From contig OX336388.2 in assembly GCA_946902985.2 (NCBI GenBank), positions 1,509,102,545 through 1,509,166,544 on the forward strand: a DNA stretch of 64,000 nt, written 5' to 3'. Under the pieces are notes generated by a model, which saw only the letters and a program-made list of their open reading frames with translations, was not told the DNA's origin and searched no databases. The translations under genes and the position numbers were made by a program. How positions within the stretch are numbered: the stretch's first letter is position 1; every line of letters begins with the position of its first letter. This document shows positions 42,327-52,471 of this stretch, piece by piece. Source of the DNA: Meconema thalassinum. Its lineage: Eukaryota; Arthropoda; Insecta; Orthoptera; Tettigoniidae.

Positions 42327-45300
42327 ATGGAAAGACTCGCTAAAGAAAGAACCGTAAAGCGGCGGTTATTTACGCGCTCACACAATCAACTAATGGCGTT
42401 GTTAGAAGATGATCAAACTGAAACGGAAAAAGTGCAAGTGCAACTTGAAATCCTTCAAGAAAAGTATGATGATATCTCTAATTTAGATGGACTAATATTT
42501 CAACAGATGATAGACGACGAGCGTGAGGATGACGAAATAGAAACGGAAAGTGAATCAGCTGATGATTACAAACACAAATTCCTTAGCTGTAGAACAAAAG
42601 CAACACGTTTTATGAATCCCGTTGTTTCCATGACCCCTCCACAAAGTGTAGTGAATGACAATGTTTATGATAAAAAGAAATATAGACTTCCAAGAATAGA
42701 ATTTAAGAAATTTTCTGGTGAAATAATTGATTGGTTATATTTTTGGAGCCAGTTCCGTAAAATTCACGAGGATGAGGACATTGGGAAGGAAGATAAATTC
42801 CAATATTTAATTCAGGCTATGACAGAAGGTTCCAGAGCATGTGAATTAGTTACTAGTTTTCCACCCACTGCCGAGAATTATGACAAAGCTATAGAGAGTC
42901 TTCAAGCTCGATTTGGTAGAGAGGACTTGCAGGTGGAAGTTTATGTTCGTGAATTGCTCAAACTAGTATTGACGAATGCAGTCAATTCCAAAGAAAGGCC
43001 AACACTGAGTAGCTTGTATGATAAATTAGAGTCACATCTCAGATCGCTGGAAAGTTTAGGCGTTACTACAGAAAAATGTACTGCAATGCTGTATCCCCTA
43101 ATTGAATCATCTTTGCCAGAAGACCTATTAAGAGCATGGCAGAGGAATACTTCCTTCAGGTGTGATTCCGTATCCAAAGATCGTTTGCAGCAGCTTATGG
43201 CTTTTCTTCAAAATGAAGTAGTAAGTGAAGAAAGAATTTCATTGGCTATGAAAGGGTTTAGTATTAGCACATCCCAAGGATCTAAGATTAAGGGAGACAA
43301 GAAACCAAGGGATGTCATTGAACCAAATATACCTACTGCTTCTGCTTTGTTTGCTGATGTTTCTAAGAGACAGGAGTGTCTTTTTTGTCTTAAACCTCAT
43401 TCGAGCCCAGAGTGCATTAAAGCTCAAAAAATGACTGTAGGGGAGAAAAGGAAAATCTTAACTGATAAACACTGTTGCTTCAATTGTTTAAAGAAGGGCC
43501 ATGCAAGTAGAGCTTGTAAATCGATTGTCAGGTGCATTGTTTGTGGTGGTAAACATGTGGTATTAATGTGTTATAAGCTCCGTGACAAAGAAAATGAAAG
43601 TGTGTCCAAACAGAATTACGAGGGAGACAGGAATTTGGTTCACCAGGATGGCAATAATGTGGATAAGGCTTTAGCTAATGTGTCTTGTTCTCCTGAGGTG
43701 TACTTGCAAACCCTGGCAGTTGTCGTTAAAGGAAAGGGTAAACAAAAAACTGTACGAGCTGTCATTGATACTGGGTCTACTAAATCCTACATTGCACGTG
43801 ACCTAGCCGAAGAAATGGGGTATCAGTCAATCAGGAAGGAAACGGTAATACATTCCTTGTTTGGTGGAGTACGTTCTCGAGAAGCAAAACACGACTGTTA
43901 CAGAATAAGTTTAAAGCGATTGGAGGGAAACTATTCCAAGGAGCTGGAAGTTTTAAGCCAAGAGATAATTTGTGAAGATGTCCCATATATTAAGAATGGT
44001 TCTTGGAGTGAGGAGATAAGGGATCTGAAAATATGTTTAACTGATGTACGAGAGAGAGGGCCTGTGCAGATTCTGATTGGGGCCGATAAGGCGGGTGAAC
44101 TGCTCACTGGGAGGAAACAGCAACTAAAATGTGGCCTAGTTTTGGTGGAGACTTCCCTAGGGTGGACACTAATGGGAAAAGTCATAGGTAACAAGGCCCA
44201 AAGGGATTTGGCATCATTATTAGTGTCATCATTGTTTTCCCAACATACAAGAATTTCTGATCTCTGGGACTTAGAAATTCTTGGAATTACTGACCCTGTT
44301 GTGAAAGAATCTATCGTCGAGAGGAATGAGCGTGTTAGAAATAACTTCCTTGAGACTGCACGACTGAATGAAGATAACAGATATGAAGTGTGTCTGCCTT
44401 GGAGTGAACAACATCCACCTCTCCCTGACAACATAGAAATTGCTCAGCACAGATTAGAAATCACTACAAAGAAACTACAAGCTGAACAACATTATCAGGA
44501 GTACGATAATGTCTTACGAAGTTGGTTGGAGCAAGGAATCATCGAGAGGGTACCTGAAGAAGAACTGAAGAATAGTGGACACTATCTACCTCACCGACCT
44601 GTCTTCAAAGAAAACAGCACCACCAAGATCAGGCCTGTTTTTGATGCCTCGGCGAAGCAGAGAAACGCTCCATCTCTGAACGAATGTATTGAAAAAGGGC
44701 CTAACTTCATAGAGTTGATCCCTAGTTCGCTACTGAAGTTCAGAGAAAATGAGATCGGTGTGACGGCTGATGTAGAAAAAGCATTTCTTCAAATAAGTGT
44801 AAATCCTAGAGACCGTGATTTTCTGAGATTCCTTTGGTGGGAGGAGGAATGTACAGGGAAGGTAGAAGTGTTCCGTCACAATAGAGTTGTCTTTGGACTT
44901 GCATGTTCTCCGTTCCTATTGTCGGCAACCATCAAACTCCACTTGAACGAGTTGAAGAGACAAACAGTCGATAATAGTTCCTACTCAACTTCAACAATAG
45001 AAAGATTGGAAGAATGTTTTTATGTGGATAACTGTGCTATTAGTGTTAACAACAGAAATGACCTTCATTCATTCATGCGAGAGGCAAGCATAATAATGGA
45101 TAAGGCATCTTTCAATCTCCGAGGGTGGGAGTATTCTCAGGATGGTACAGCTGAAAATCTTACTCATGTGCTAGGGCTCATTAGGAATAAAGGAGAAGAT
45201 ACCATTGAACTGAATCTAACTCATGTTAACGATTTCAAATATGATGTAATCACTAAAAGAGCTATACTAGGAGCTGCACATAAGGTGTTTGACCCTATTG

Positions 45301-45758
45301 GCTTCGCATGTCCGGTATTTCTCTGTCCAAAATTAATCTTGCAAGAACTATGGGCCACTGACTTGGGTTGGGACACCAGAGTAGACGAAACAACAAAGAG
45401 AAGATTCATGAAGTGGTTGGCAGAACTACCTCAGCTGTCTGAGATTAAGATTCCTAGATGTTTGATCGGTAGTGTCCAGTCGGTTGAAGATATATCTCTT
45501 CACGTGTTCTGCGACGCCAGTCAAACTGCGTATGCTGCAGTTATATTCTTGCGAATACAGAGGGTTGACAATATAGAGCTACGATTTGTACAAGCCAAGA
45601 CAAGAGTGGCACCCAAGAAGAGTATCACCATACCACGCCTGGAATTATTAGCAGCTACAATAGGGGTTCGACTAGTGACGTCAGTACTGCCAGCATTAAC
45701 TGCAAAAGAAATCATTACTTATTATTGGAGTGACTTATTTATTTCTGTGTTCATTTAG
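42327..45758 (+). CDS. BEL/Pao Gag-protease-RT-RNase H polyprotein, no integrase
   Basis: 1143 aa, one uninterrupted frame. The N-terminal coiled and acidic part is followed by a BEL-type Gag domain (LPRIEFKKFSGEIIDWLYFW, about 113-135). Zinc knuckles are CLFC...H...C at about 350-362, C384-x2-C387-x4-H392-x4-C397 and C403-x2-C406-x3-H410-x4-C415. The aspartic protease has DTGS at 481-484. RT follows with TADVEKAFLQI (D815) and YVDN at 899-902. RNase H has FCDAS (D1063) and ends at YYWSD, after which seven residues lead to a stop. In BEL elements the RT box is YVDD; N902 removes the second catalytic Asp. Integrase and the C-terminal part, several hundred residues, are missing. It copied recently, so it was probably mobilised by enzymes from a relative. 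Confidence 0.93.
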   Translation: MERLAKERTVKRRLFTRSHNQLMALLEDDQTETEKVQVQLEILQEKYDDISNLDGLIFQQMIDDEREDDEIETESESADDYKHKFLSCRTKATRFMNPVVSMTPPQSVVNDNVYDKKKYRLPRIEFKKFSGEIIDWLYFWSQFRKIHEDEDIGKEDKFQYLIQAMTEGSRACELVTSFPPTAENYDKAIESLQARFGREDLQVEVYVRELLKLVLTNAVNSKERPTLSSLYDKLESHLRSLESLGVTTEKCTAMLYPLIESSLPEDLLRAWQRNTSFRCDSVSKDRLQQLMAFLQNEVVSEERISLAMKGFSISTSQGSKIKGDKKPRDVIEPNIPTASALFADVSKRQECLFCLKPHSSPECIKAQKMTVGEKRKILTDKHCCFNCLKKGHASRACKSIVRCIVCGGKHVVLMCYKLRDKENESVSKQNYEGDRNLVHQDGNNVDKALANVSCSPEVYLQTLAVVVKGKGKQKTVRAVIDTGSTKSYIARDLAEEMGYQSIRKETVIHSLFGGVRSREAKHDCYRISLKRLEGNYSKELEVLSQEIICEDVPYIKNGSWSEEIRDLKICLTDVRERGPVQILIGADKAGELLTGRKQQLKCGLVLVETSLGWTLMGKVIGNKAQRDLASLLVSSLFSQHTRISDLWDLEILGITDPVVKESIVERNERVRNNFLETARLNEDNRYEVCLPWSEQHPPLPDNIEIAQHRLEITTKKLQAEQHYQEYDNVLRSWLEQGIIERVPEEELKNSGHYLPHRPVFKENSTTKIRPVFDASAKQRNAPSLNECIEKGPNFIELIPSSLLKFRENEIGVTADVEKAFLQISVNPRDRDFLRFLWWEEECTGKVEVFRHNRVVFGLACSPFLLSATIKLHLNELKRQTVDNSSYSTSTIERLEECFYVDNCAISVNNRNDLHSFMREASIIMDKASFNLRGWEYSQDGTAENLTHVLGLIRNKGEDTIELNLTHVNDFKYDVITKRAILGAAHKVFDPIGFACPVFLCPKLILQELWATDLGWDTRVDETTKRRFMKWLAELPQLSEIKIPRCLIGSVQSVEDISLHVFCDASQTAYAAVIFLRIQRVDNIELRFVQAKTRVAPKKSITIPRLELLAATIGVRLVTSVLPALTAKEIITYYWSDLFISVFI

Positions 45759-45829
45759 TTTGTGAAAATATATGTGTTATGTTATTTTATTGTTTTGTTG
45801 AGTTGTTTCCACAACTCAAGGTGGGAGAA

Positions 45830-46013
45830 TGTTGTGTTGGCAGCAAGCACTAGAGTGTAGTGCAGTATCTTTGCCATAGTCTTTGATATCAGTGAAGTTC
45901 AGTGTCAAAAACAATATGGTGTGTATCGTGTGAATTGTGAATCTTTCCACAACAAATAATAAAATATGCATTCTAGAGGAGTCTATGTGATTTATTAAGA
46001 AGTGAACCTAACA
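45830..46013 (+). repeat. BEL 3' LTR
   Basis: 184 bp, TGTTGTG...CCTAACA, preceded by the purine tract at 45819-45829 and followed by the ATTTT duplication. No difference from the 5' LTR was seen. Confidence 0.95.
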
Positions 46014-46740
46014 ATTTTGTTTAAGAGTCCCAAACTCCCTAGCAGTAGAATTATCATCTTTAGAATGTCCAGAAGCCTGAGGACCAACATTCATACTAGA
46101 ACTGCTAGTGGCGCTCTCTCGATTCACGGAGAGGAACTGACATTCAAGATCAGTTACCATTTGATTTACATCGTTTGCTGGCAAACACACAATGTAATAT
46201 TTATCAGACTTATCTGACACAGTCGCGTTGACAACATTTTGAGAAAAATAATAACCTACGAGAATATGACGTTAGAGCTTCCGTATCAAACTCCTTATAG
46301 TCACGAATATCTGACAGAGATCGACTCCTATTACTTCGATGTCTATTCTCAATTAACCTCTTTGACCGCTCAGGCTGATCATAACCTCTACTGTCAGAAC
46401 TAGACATATCGGTACAAATATCACTGCAAATAGACGGTCAAAATATATCACTATCAGAACTTAACTTCAGTTCCTGAATCAGAAACAGTCTTGCAAGGGA
46501 ATCCAACACACAATCCAGCAACTCGTAAAACACGTTGGATAGGTCAGAATTCCTATCGCTTATACAAGATAAAAAATCCCGTATGCGGCGAGACCAATGT
46601 AGCAAACGATAACGAAGGCGCAACAACTGCGCGCACGAACAAACATCGTCAAACAAAACAATGGCATCAGAACACACTCCACAAATTAAAGATATAATTT
46701 CCGACTTACCCAAGGATAAGGACACTTCAGAAACGACCAA

Positions 46741-48209
46741 ACTCTCCGGCAGATCAATTAATCTGTCAACTTCAGATGAACAACTCTTTGTTAAGGATCA
46801 ATTCCCGTATACGATGCGAGCTGCGCGCTATACCGGCCAGTTAGTGAACCCATGCCAGTGGTGTTATTGAAAATGACCTCTTTTTGCCGATAGAGCGCAC
46901 TGCCAAGTATAGGCGCGATAAAAAAAATTAGGTGTGCAGTACGAATATTAAATGCGTTTCTCCCAGTGATACTTTTAGACCAACGAAGTTTCAATTATTG
47001 TTAGTGGACCGTGTTAATATACTGAATTACTACGTTGTTTGGAGTGTTTTTTGATGAGATATAGATTCCACATAGCCAGATGGGTGACAGTACCTGGAGT
47101 GCTTACATTAAATAAGAATACACCAAAAGTATGAAGATTTAATACATCGTAATTGTTTTCAGCAAATATGATATAATGAATATTTTTACACCAAAGAACG
47201 ACAACTTGAAGATGATTTATTGTAGGAATATCTTTAAAAGGGTCTCCAAACCTTGAACTAAACTGTATGCGATATAGATTTCACATAGCCACATGGCCCA
47301 CAGTACGTCGTTGTACCGATCTCCGCCACCGTGCGCGCTCATTGTTTCCGTCCCATGCACTTCCGTCCCATCCACTTCCGTCCCTTTTCCTAAATCACTC
47401 CCACAAAAATTTCCAGATACCGATTTCCACAAAAATATCCGGATACCGAGTGGAAAGATGTTATTCTTAGAAGGAAACTAATCACAGGGCGTACTTTATA
47501 CTCTGCGAGACCGTTAGCTGTCAGGGGCATTTACAGTACGCACAAACAAACGTAATAACAGATGAATGCTTCCGTGATGGCGTTTGAGGCTAGTCAATAA
47601 GTACTTAGCGCACATTTGCCGAACGACGACCACAGTGCTCAGTGGCCATATTTATAAACGGCACATTCTTAAAAAGCACGTTTGTATAATTATTACTAGC
47701 CTATATTAAGACATATTGATATACCTTTAAGTGAAGAGATTCCCTTTCTTAGTGAATCGTTTATCATTATCTGTATATTTGTGCAGATGCTTTCCCACAA
47801 GTGTAAGGGAGGTTTGCTTGCAAGAAACACCAATCCAGTATTCACCAAGTGACACACAGCTAATGAGGCTAATGTCCTTAAAAGTTTTCTCATCACGGCA
47901 ACTTCCCTCTCAGGTAAGAGCTCTCTTCCTGCAGATCAAAGAAACCAGGACATGGTGAGGAGCGCCTCCACTCTTCTCATCATTACGATATTTCGTGATG
48001 AGATCTGCAGTTTTGTAACTCATTTTAACTCAAAGTTTCGTGCCGTTGTCATTATAAGCATTGGAGTGTAGTACGTATTTTTTTACACGTTGTGACTCCC
48101 GCTTTCTACGCATAGATGACGCTCTCTGTGGCCTTAATTTTATGACCAGTTCCCCTACATGGCACGAAATTTCAGGTAGGAGTTAGCGATAAATTAAATT
48201 GTTGAAGAT
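46741..48209. repeat. Intergenic: 43-bp direct repeat and 15-bp minisatellite
   Basis: atatagattccacatagcca at 47057 recurs as atatagatttcacatagcca at 47273 (about 43 bp, several mismatches). A 15-bp unit, acttccgtcccatcc, is repeated about three times at 47346-47389. Short frames elsewhere have no domain. Nothing else was recognised. Confidence 0.6.
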
Positions 48210-48540
48210 TCTTGGCTCTTACCTCGGAGTTTCGTGTTCGATTCCCGGTTCTGCCAAGAAATTTAATACTGGTGTCAGGGCTGGAAAGGAGTTCACTAAA
48301 CCTCAGGAGATAGAAATGAGAAGTGACGGGTTTGATTTCTACCTCAACCATCCTAAAAGGTGAATGGCTGAATGGTACCGAATTTCAGGCCACAGATATC
48401 TCCTACCCAAATCCTAATTCCAATTACTATTACATACACACTAGTACAGCTATCACAATTATACAGGCTATCAGACTGATTTCCCACACACTTAAGTAAT
48501 GTCGATAAGCCCATAAATTAATCAACAACAACTATTTTAG
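48210..48540 (+). mobile_element. SINE family 3 with (CAA) tail
   Basis: tttcgtgttcgattcccggt (B-box-like), ctgccaagaaatttaatac, ggtgtcagggctgg, gacgggtttgatttctac, caaccatcctaaaagg, acacactagtacagctatca and the end aatcaacaacaac. It is nearly complete, with an insertion near 48360-48400. Confidence 0.75.
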
Positions 48541-48654
48541 TAATTTCAACACGGTATGACAAAGCAACATTTGTCGCAGTTTCTTAAGGAATCCTATTTC
48601 AAGCTCACCGTTAATGTAAGTAGCATTACTGGCAAACCATACCAGAGTAGGTGG

Positions 48655-48735
48655 AAATATAGGCTTAAGAGATCACCTTTTGTCCTTGTGTGTGATTCTC
48701 CACATCCTCCCCCCTCTAATACCATCTAAACGGAT
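48655..48735 (+). mobile_element. Family B 5' end fragment
   Basis: ataggcttaagagatcacct, tttgtccttgtgtgtg and ccccctctaataccatctaa match the first 100 bp of family B after its 5' hairpin. It stops at cggataaaataa. The rest of the element is missing. Confidence 0.7.
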
Positions 48736-49224
48736 AAAATAAATTAACAACAATAACGAATGATCTATTGTTCTTCAGATAAATACTCGTAGTAAGAACA
48801 AATTATTTTGAATATGCCGATAACAACACTAATGTTTCGAACCACATAATAAAAGTAGTTACTTAGGTTAGAATAACGAATGTTACACTCAGTTTTCAGT
48901 ATCAGAAAAGATAATCTGGTTGCTCTGTATAACTTGATGGTCTAAGTAAAATACAGTCCAACCTCCATGTCTCGAACCTCTGTTACTCGAATGTTCAATA
49001 ACTGGTAGATTTCATAAGAAAGCTACCTATTGCAATGGGTACCTTGTTTCGAATTCCGGAAAATTTTGACATATCTTTGCGTTTCTCATCCCTTTGACCC
49101 CAAAACCACCGGCACTTCAAACGTTTATGTATAATTTGTATATCTATATATATATATATTTTTGCGGACACGCTGAATACCGCCATTTTTCACCATCACT
49201 CTCATATTTATACATAAAATATTA
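48736..49224. other. No gene recognised
   Basis: AT-rich, including a (TA)n run at 49140-49160. No domain-bearing frame. Confidence 0.45.
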
Positions 49225-49402
49225 CTTTATAAAATCTCGGTCGAGTTCGTTAGTGGGCAAAATCGCTATAACTTTCTTAATATGTAAAAAATCGAATCCA
49301 TTCAAATATCATACTATTCTTCAGATAAGGGCCAAGAACTTATATCCGTAATGTTTATCGATAGCACCAACCATTGACCAAAGGGGTGGAAAATATGGAC
49401 TT
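49225..49402 (-). repeat. Interspersed repeat D, copy 2 (uninterrupted)
   Basis: On the minus strand it reads caaagaagtccatattttcc, acccctttggtcaatggttg, gtgctatcgataaac, cccttatctgaagaatagta and atattaagaaagttatag. It is the empty-site reference for family B copy 2, which sits between tccatttt and ccaaccc in copy 1. Confidence 0.75.
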
Positions 49403-49907
49403 CTTTGATTAAATCCTCAACTGGTATCATACCCAGAAACCCATTGCACAAGTGCATAAGTATATATACCTTGGCACTACCATAAATGATCAACGGGACC
49501 CTTCTGATGAGGTGAGGACTCAAATTGGAAAAGCCCGGACAACTTTCAATAGGATGCGGAATTTGTTCAAACATCATGCGCTGACAATGACTACGAAAAT
49601 CAGGTTTTTGCGTTGTAATGTGTTCTCTACTCTTTTTTACGGTGCTGACACATGGACTCTGACAGAGGCTTTATATAAACGGTTAGAGGCCTTTGAAATG
49701 TGGCTGTACAGAAGGATATTGCGGATACCATGGACACACCATGTCACAAATGTTGAGGTTCTCCAAAAAATGAAAAACAAAATCAAAAACAAGGAAGTAT
49801 CAACCACCGTGAAAATCAGGAAAATCCAATGCTTAGGACACATCATGAGGAATACCGCCAAGTACTGTACCCGTTCCGCTTTAGTATGCACGTCACGACT
49901 GCTCTGA
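49403..49907 (+). pseudogene. LINE RT C-terminal fragment
   Basis: The plus frame at 49452-49907 (151 codons) has KYIYLGTTINDQRDPSDEVR, ARTTFNRMRNLF, IRFLRCNVFSTLFYGADTWT, LEAFEMWLYRRILRIPW and KIQCLGHIMRN, the typical region downstream of the RT fingers and palm in non-LTR retrotransposons. The catalytic YADD box lies upstream of the truncation and is absent. The frame begins with GTG, not a real start. The family is different from the three other LINE fragments in the window. Confidence 0.85.
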
Positions 49908-50524
49908 CGTCACTCACCCACTTATTGGAGTGCAATTTACATATCCATTCTTGTATTTAACTTCTACTAAGGCTTCTCAACCTGGACAAGTGGTATAATG
50001 TAATTTCCTAATAATTCCATTTCTTTCTCCGTATATTCTTGAAGGTCTTGACATATATATATATATATATAAATTATTTCCGTACCGATTTCTCGTCGTG
50101 CATCCTAATCTTGTGGTGGCCAATACTCCCTCCTGCTGATTTTAAGTTATGTTCCCACAAATCAACGTTTTCGACGCAAGCGTATCTTTTCCAACGAAAA
50201 TTTTCTAACATGGTCAGCGTTGCTGATTGTCCCAAGTACATATCGGGTACGTCTCTCCCCCGCCTTGCATTTTTATGATCCAACGAAGAACAGACTATAT
50301 AAAAACTACAATCAATCATATAACAGCATTCCACATTTCATGTACACGATATTACAATAGTTACTTTCTAGATTCTCTCTTATTCCCTCACGCAGAGTAG
50401 TAGGTTCCCACAACCTCATCGGTGTCCATCCTAACAATTCTATAGTTGTTGTTCCCATAAGCCTTGCTAATGCGAAATCGGCCCGCAAACAAGGGAGGAC
50501 ATTTAAAGTAAACCGGTACTCTCA

Positions 50525-51917
50525 TCAGTAGATTTGATGACATTGGTCATTTCTGCTCAGGACATCTGCTAATAGATTTAATTTCCCTGGCCTGTGGATA
50601 ATCTCTGGGTTAAATTGCTGTAGGAAAAGAGCCCATCTGGTTATTCGATCGCTGGCTAAATCCGTCTTCATAATGAATTTCAGAGCCTTATGGTCAGTGA
50701 TGACAGTAATGTCATGCCCAAATAATAGCTTTTTCCAGGTTTTAAGTGCGTGTACCATGGCTAATGCTTCTAATTCCGTCACATAATAATTTCTCTCACT
50801 CTCACGGAGCTTGCGACTTGTGAAAGCTAGATATCTATGCTTACCATCGTCATCAACCTGATAAAGTATGCCACTGATGCCAATCTTAGACGCATCTGTC
50901 TCCAAAAGAATCGTCCCGAAAAATCAGGATAGTCAAGTTTTACATTCTTGACTAACATGTCCTTTGCATCCTGAAAAGTCCTTTCACATTTACTGTCCCA
51001 TTTCCATCTATTTCCTTTTCGAAGTGAATCCTGTAAAGGTGCCATGACTTCGGTATATCCAGGATAGTGGACGGAAAAGAACTGGCACATTCCTAGAAAT
51101 TACCTCACTTCCATAATCTTCCTAGGTGTTGGGAATTCCGATAGAGCTACACCTTTTCTTCGGATTAGGCCTGTAACCTTCTCCATCAATCCGATGCCCA
51201 AGAAATTCAATTTCGCTGCAGAAGAACTGACACTTGTCGTAGTTTACTTTAAAATTGGTCCTTCTGAGATCCTCAAATAGCATTTTGAGATGATTTATAT
51301 GTTCCTTAGCTGTTTCTGACGAAATAATTAGATCGTCAATGTAACTGACAAGATTTCCTTGACCGGGTCTGAGAGATTGTAATCCTGTGCTCTGATCATG
51401 ACTGGACCACTGTTTTTGACCCCAAATGTTAGCCTATTAAAGACATAGGTCTTATGGTCGAAAAGGAAACCTGTAAATTGCTTACATTCTTCTGCTAGTT
51501 CGATGTGATAAAGGAACTAGTCAGATCGATTGTTGACAAGTATCTTTTTCCTTTAAATCTCCTAAGAAGTTCTCTAATTACAGGCGGCCTGTCGTGTTCA
51601 GGAAGAATCTTTTCGTTGAGCGCCCTCACGTCCAAACATATTCTTAACTTGCCATTATGTTTCTTAACTACAGCTAATGGGTTCAAGTATGCTGTCGGCA
51701 TCTTCTTGACGATACCATTCTGCTCCATTTCACTGATCATTTTTCCCACTTCCTCTTTCCACTTATCAGGAATGGGATAAAGATTCTTGCGGTATGGCTT
51801 GTCATCTATGAGCTTAATATTGTATGAAAAGTAAGCAATGAGTCCTGGCTTGCCATCAAATATGTCCCCATATTCCGCTATAGCTCGGTCAAACTGCTCC
51901 CGAATCCCTAGATCCAA
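50525..51917 (-). pseudogene. Gypsy reverse transcriptase and RNase H
   Basis: 51917-51495 carries the RT N-terminus: YRKNLYPIPDKWKEEV, GIVKKMPTAYLNPLAVVKK, LRICLDVRALNEKI and LSTIDLTSSF (the first catalytic Asp). After frameshifts, the catalytic YIDD box is intact at 51343-51331 (SYIDDLIISSETAKEHINHL), followed by FFCSEIEFLGHRI. 51090-50827 gives FSVHYPGYTEVMAPLQDSLR. RNase H at 50905-50525 has METDASKIGISGILYQ, FTSRKLRESERNYYVTELEA and ITDHKALKF and ends RPGKLNLLADVLSRND. The enzyme copies retroelement RNA into DNA; with frameshifts at about 51495 and 51100 the gene is dead. Confidence 0.9.
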
Positions 51918-51966
51918 TTTACCTTCATATCTTCCCTATTCTCCGTTAATCCTTCAATACTGGATA

Positions 51967-52449
51967 CTATCCCCTCCAAAATATCCTCACGGTAGCATAC
52001 CATATCTGGTTCCTGTTGCTTATTTTCCTCCTCGGAAAATGCATGCGTCTGCTTTGCATGTGGATTATTAGACCACTTTCTCCGATAAAGTCTACCCACA
52101 ATATCATCTCAAAGTGCAGGTTATTGATGACTACGAACATCTGCTCAAAACGCTTCGGTCCAACTTTAATCTCTAGGAGTACCTGACTTCTGCATTTGAT
52201 ACCATTATCTGGAATCACTCCTTGAATTTTGCTAGTTGCGGCTGGCAACATAGCAATTTCTTCTATTAACTGTAAATCATTAAGGCAGCCCATGGAAATA
52301 ACACTCACCATGGCCCCTGCATCCACCAAAGTATTTATCTCTTTTCCCACAACTTCTACGCTGATAACGGGTAACTCGTGCTTGTACCCACGGCGGACGA
52401 TATATTCCTCTTCGAGTAAATCGGCATCCTTAACCTGGTACATTTCCAA
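51967..52449 (-). pseudogene. Gypsy aspartic protease region
   Basis: ELPVISVEVVGKEINTLVDA then GAMVSVISMGCL places the flap and active site of a retropepsin, which would cut the polyprotein. The active-site triplet reads DAG instead of DTG or DSG. The downstream EMILWVDFIGESGLII (normally ILGxDFL) fits the second half of the fold. Its frame does not join the Gag or RT frames cleanly. Confidence 0.75.
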
Positions 52450-52471
52450 AATAATAATAGATTCTAGATGT

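Larger units (their letters stand above)
42084..46013 (+). mobile_element. BEL/Pao LTR retrotransposon, young, integrase-deleted
   Basis: Two 184-bp LTRs (42084-42267 and 45830-46013), both TGTTGTG...CCTAACA, look identical base for base by eye. A perfect 5-bp duplication, ATTTT, flanks the element (42079-42083 and 46014-46018). A primer-binding site starts a few bases after the 5' LTR and a purine-rich tract (aaggtgggaga, 45819-45829) precedes the 3' LTR. Inside is a single 1143-codon Gag-Pol frame that ends before integrase. Confidence 0.97.
41911..46740 (-). pseudogene. Older ORF split by the BEL element
   Basis: Minus strand. Frames at 46740-46438, 46407-46210 and 46220-46008 belong to one decayed reading frame: the first two share a frame separated by a stop at 46438-46440, and a +1 shift near 46245 leads into the third. 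If the BEL insertion and one copy of its ATTTT duplication are taken out, the third frame continues without a break into 42078-41911 and stops at 41911-41913. The protein has an Arg/Ser-rich part (SDSRGYDQPERSKR, RHRSNRSRSL), then VCLPANDVNQMVTDLECQF and, past the insertion, NYAGLPNPLSSILKK. I do not recognise it. The basic N-terminal part could suit a retroelement Gag or a DNA-element accessory protein. Confidence 0.55.

Noticed and set aside
49910..50340. 3' LTR of the gypsy element
   Set aside because: A purine-rich word (ggaggga, minus strand near 50130) could be a polypurine tract, but no matching LTR was found on the other side.
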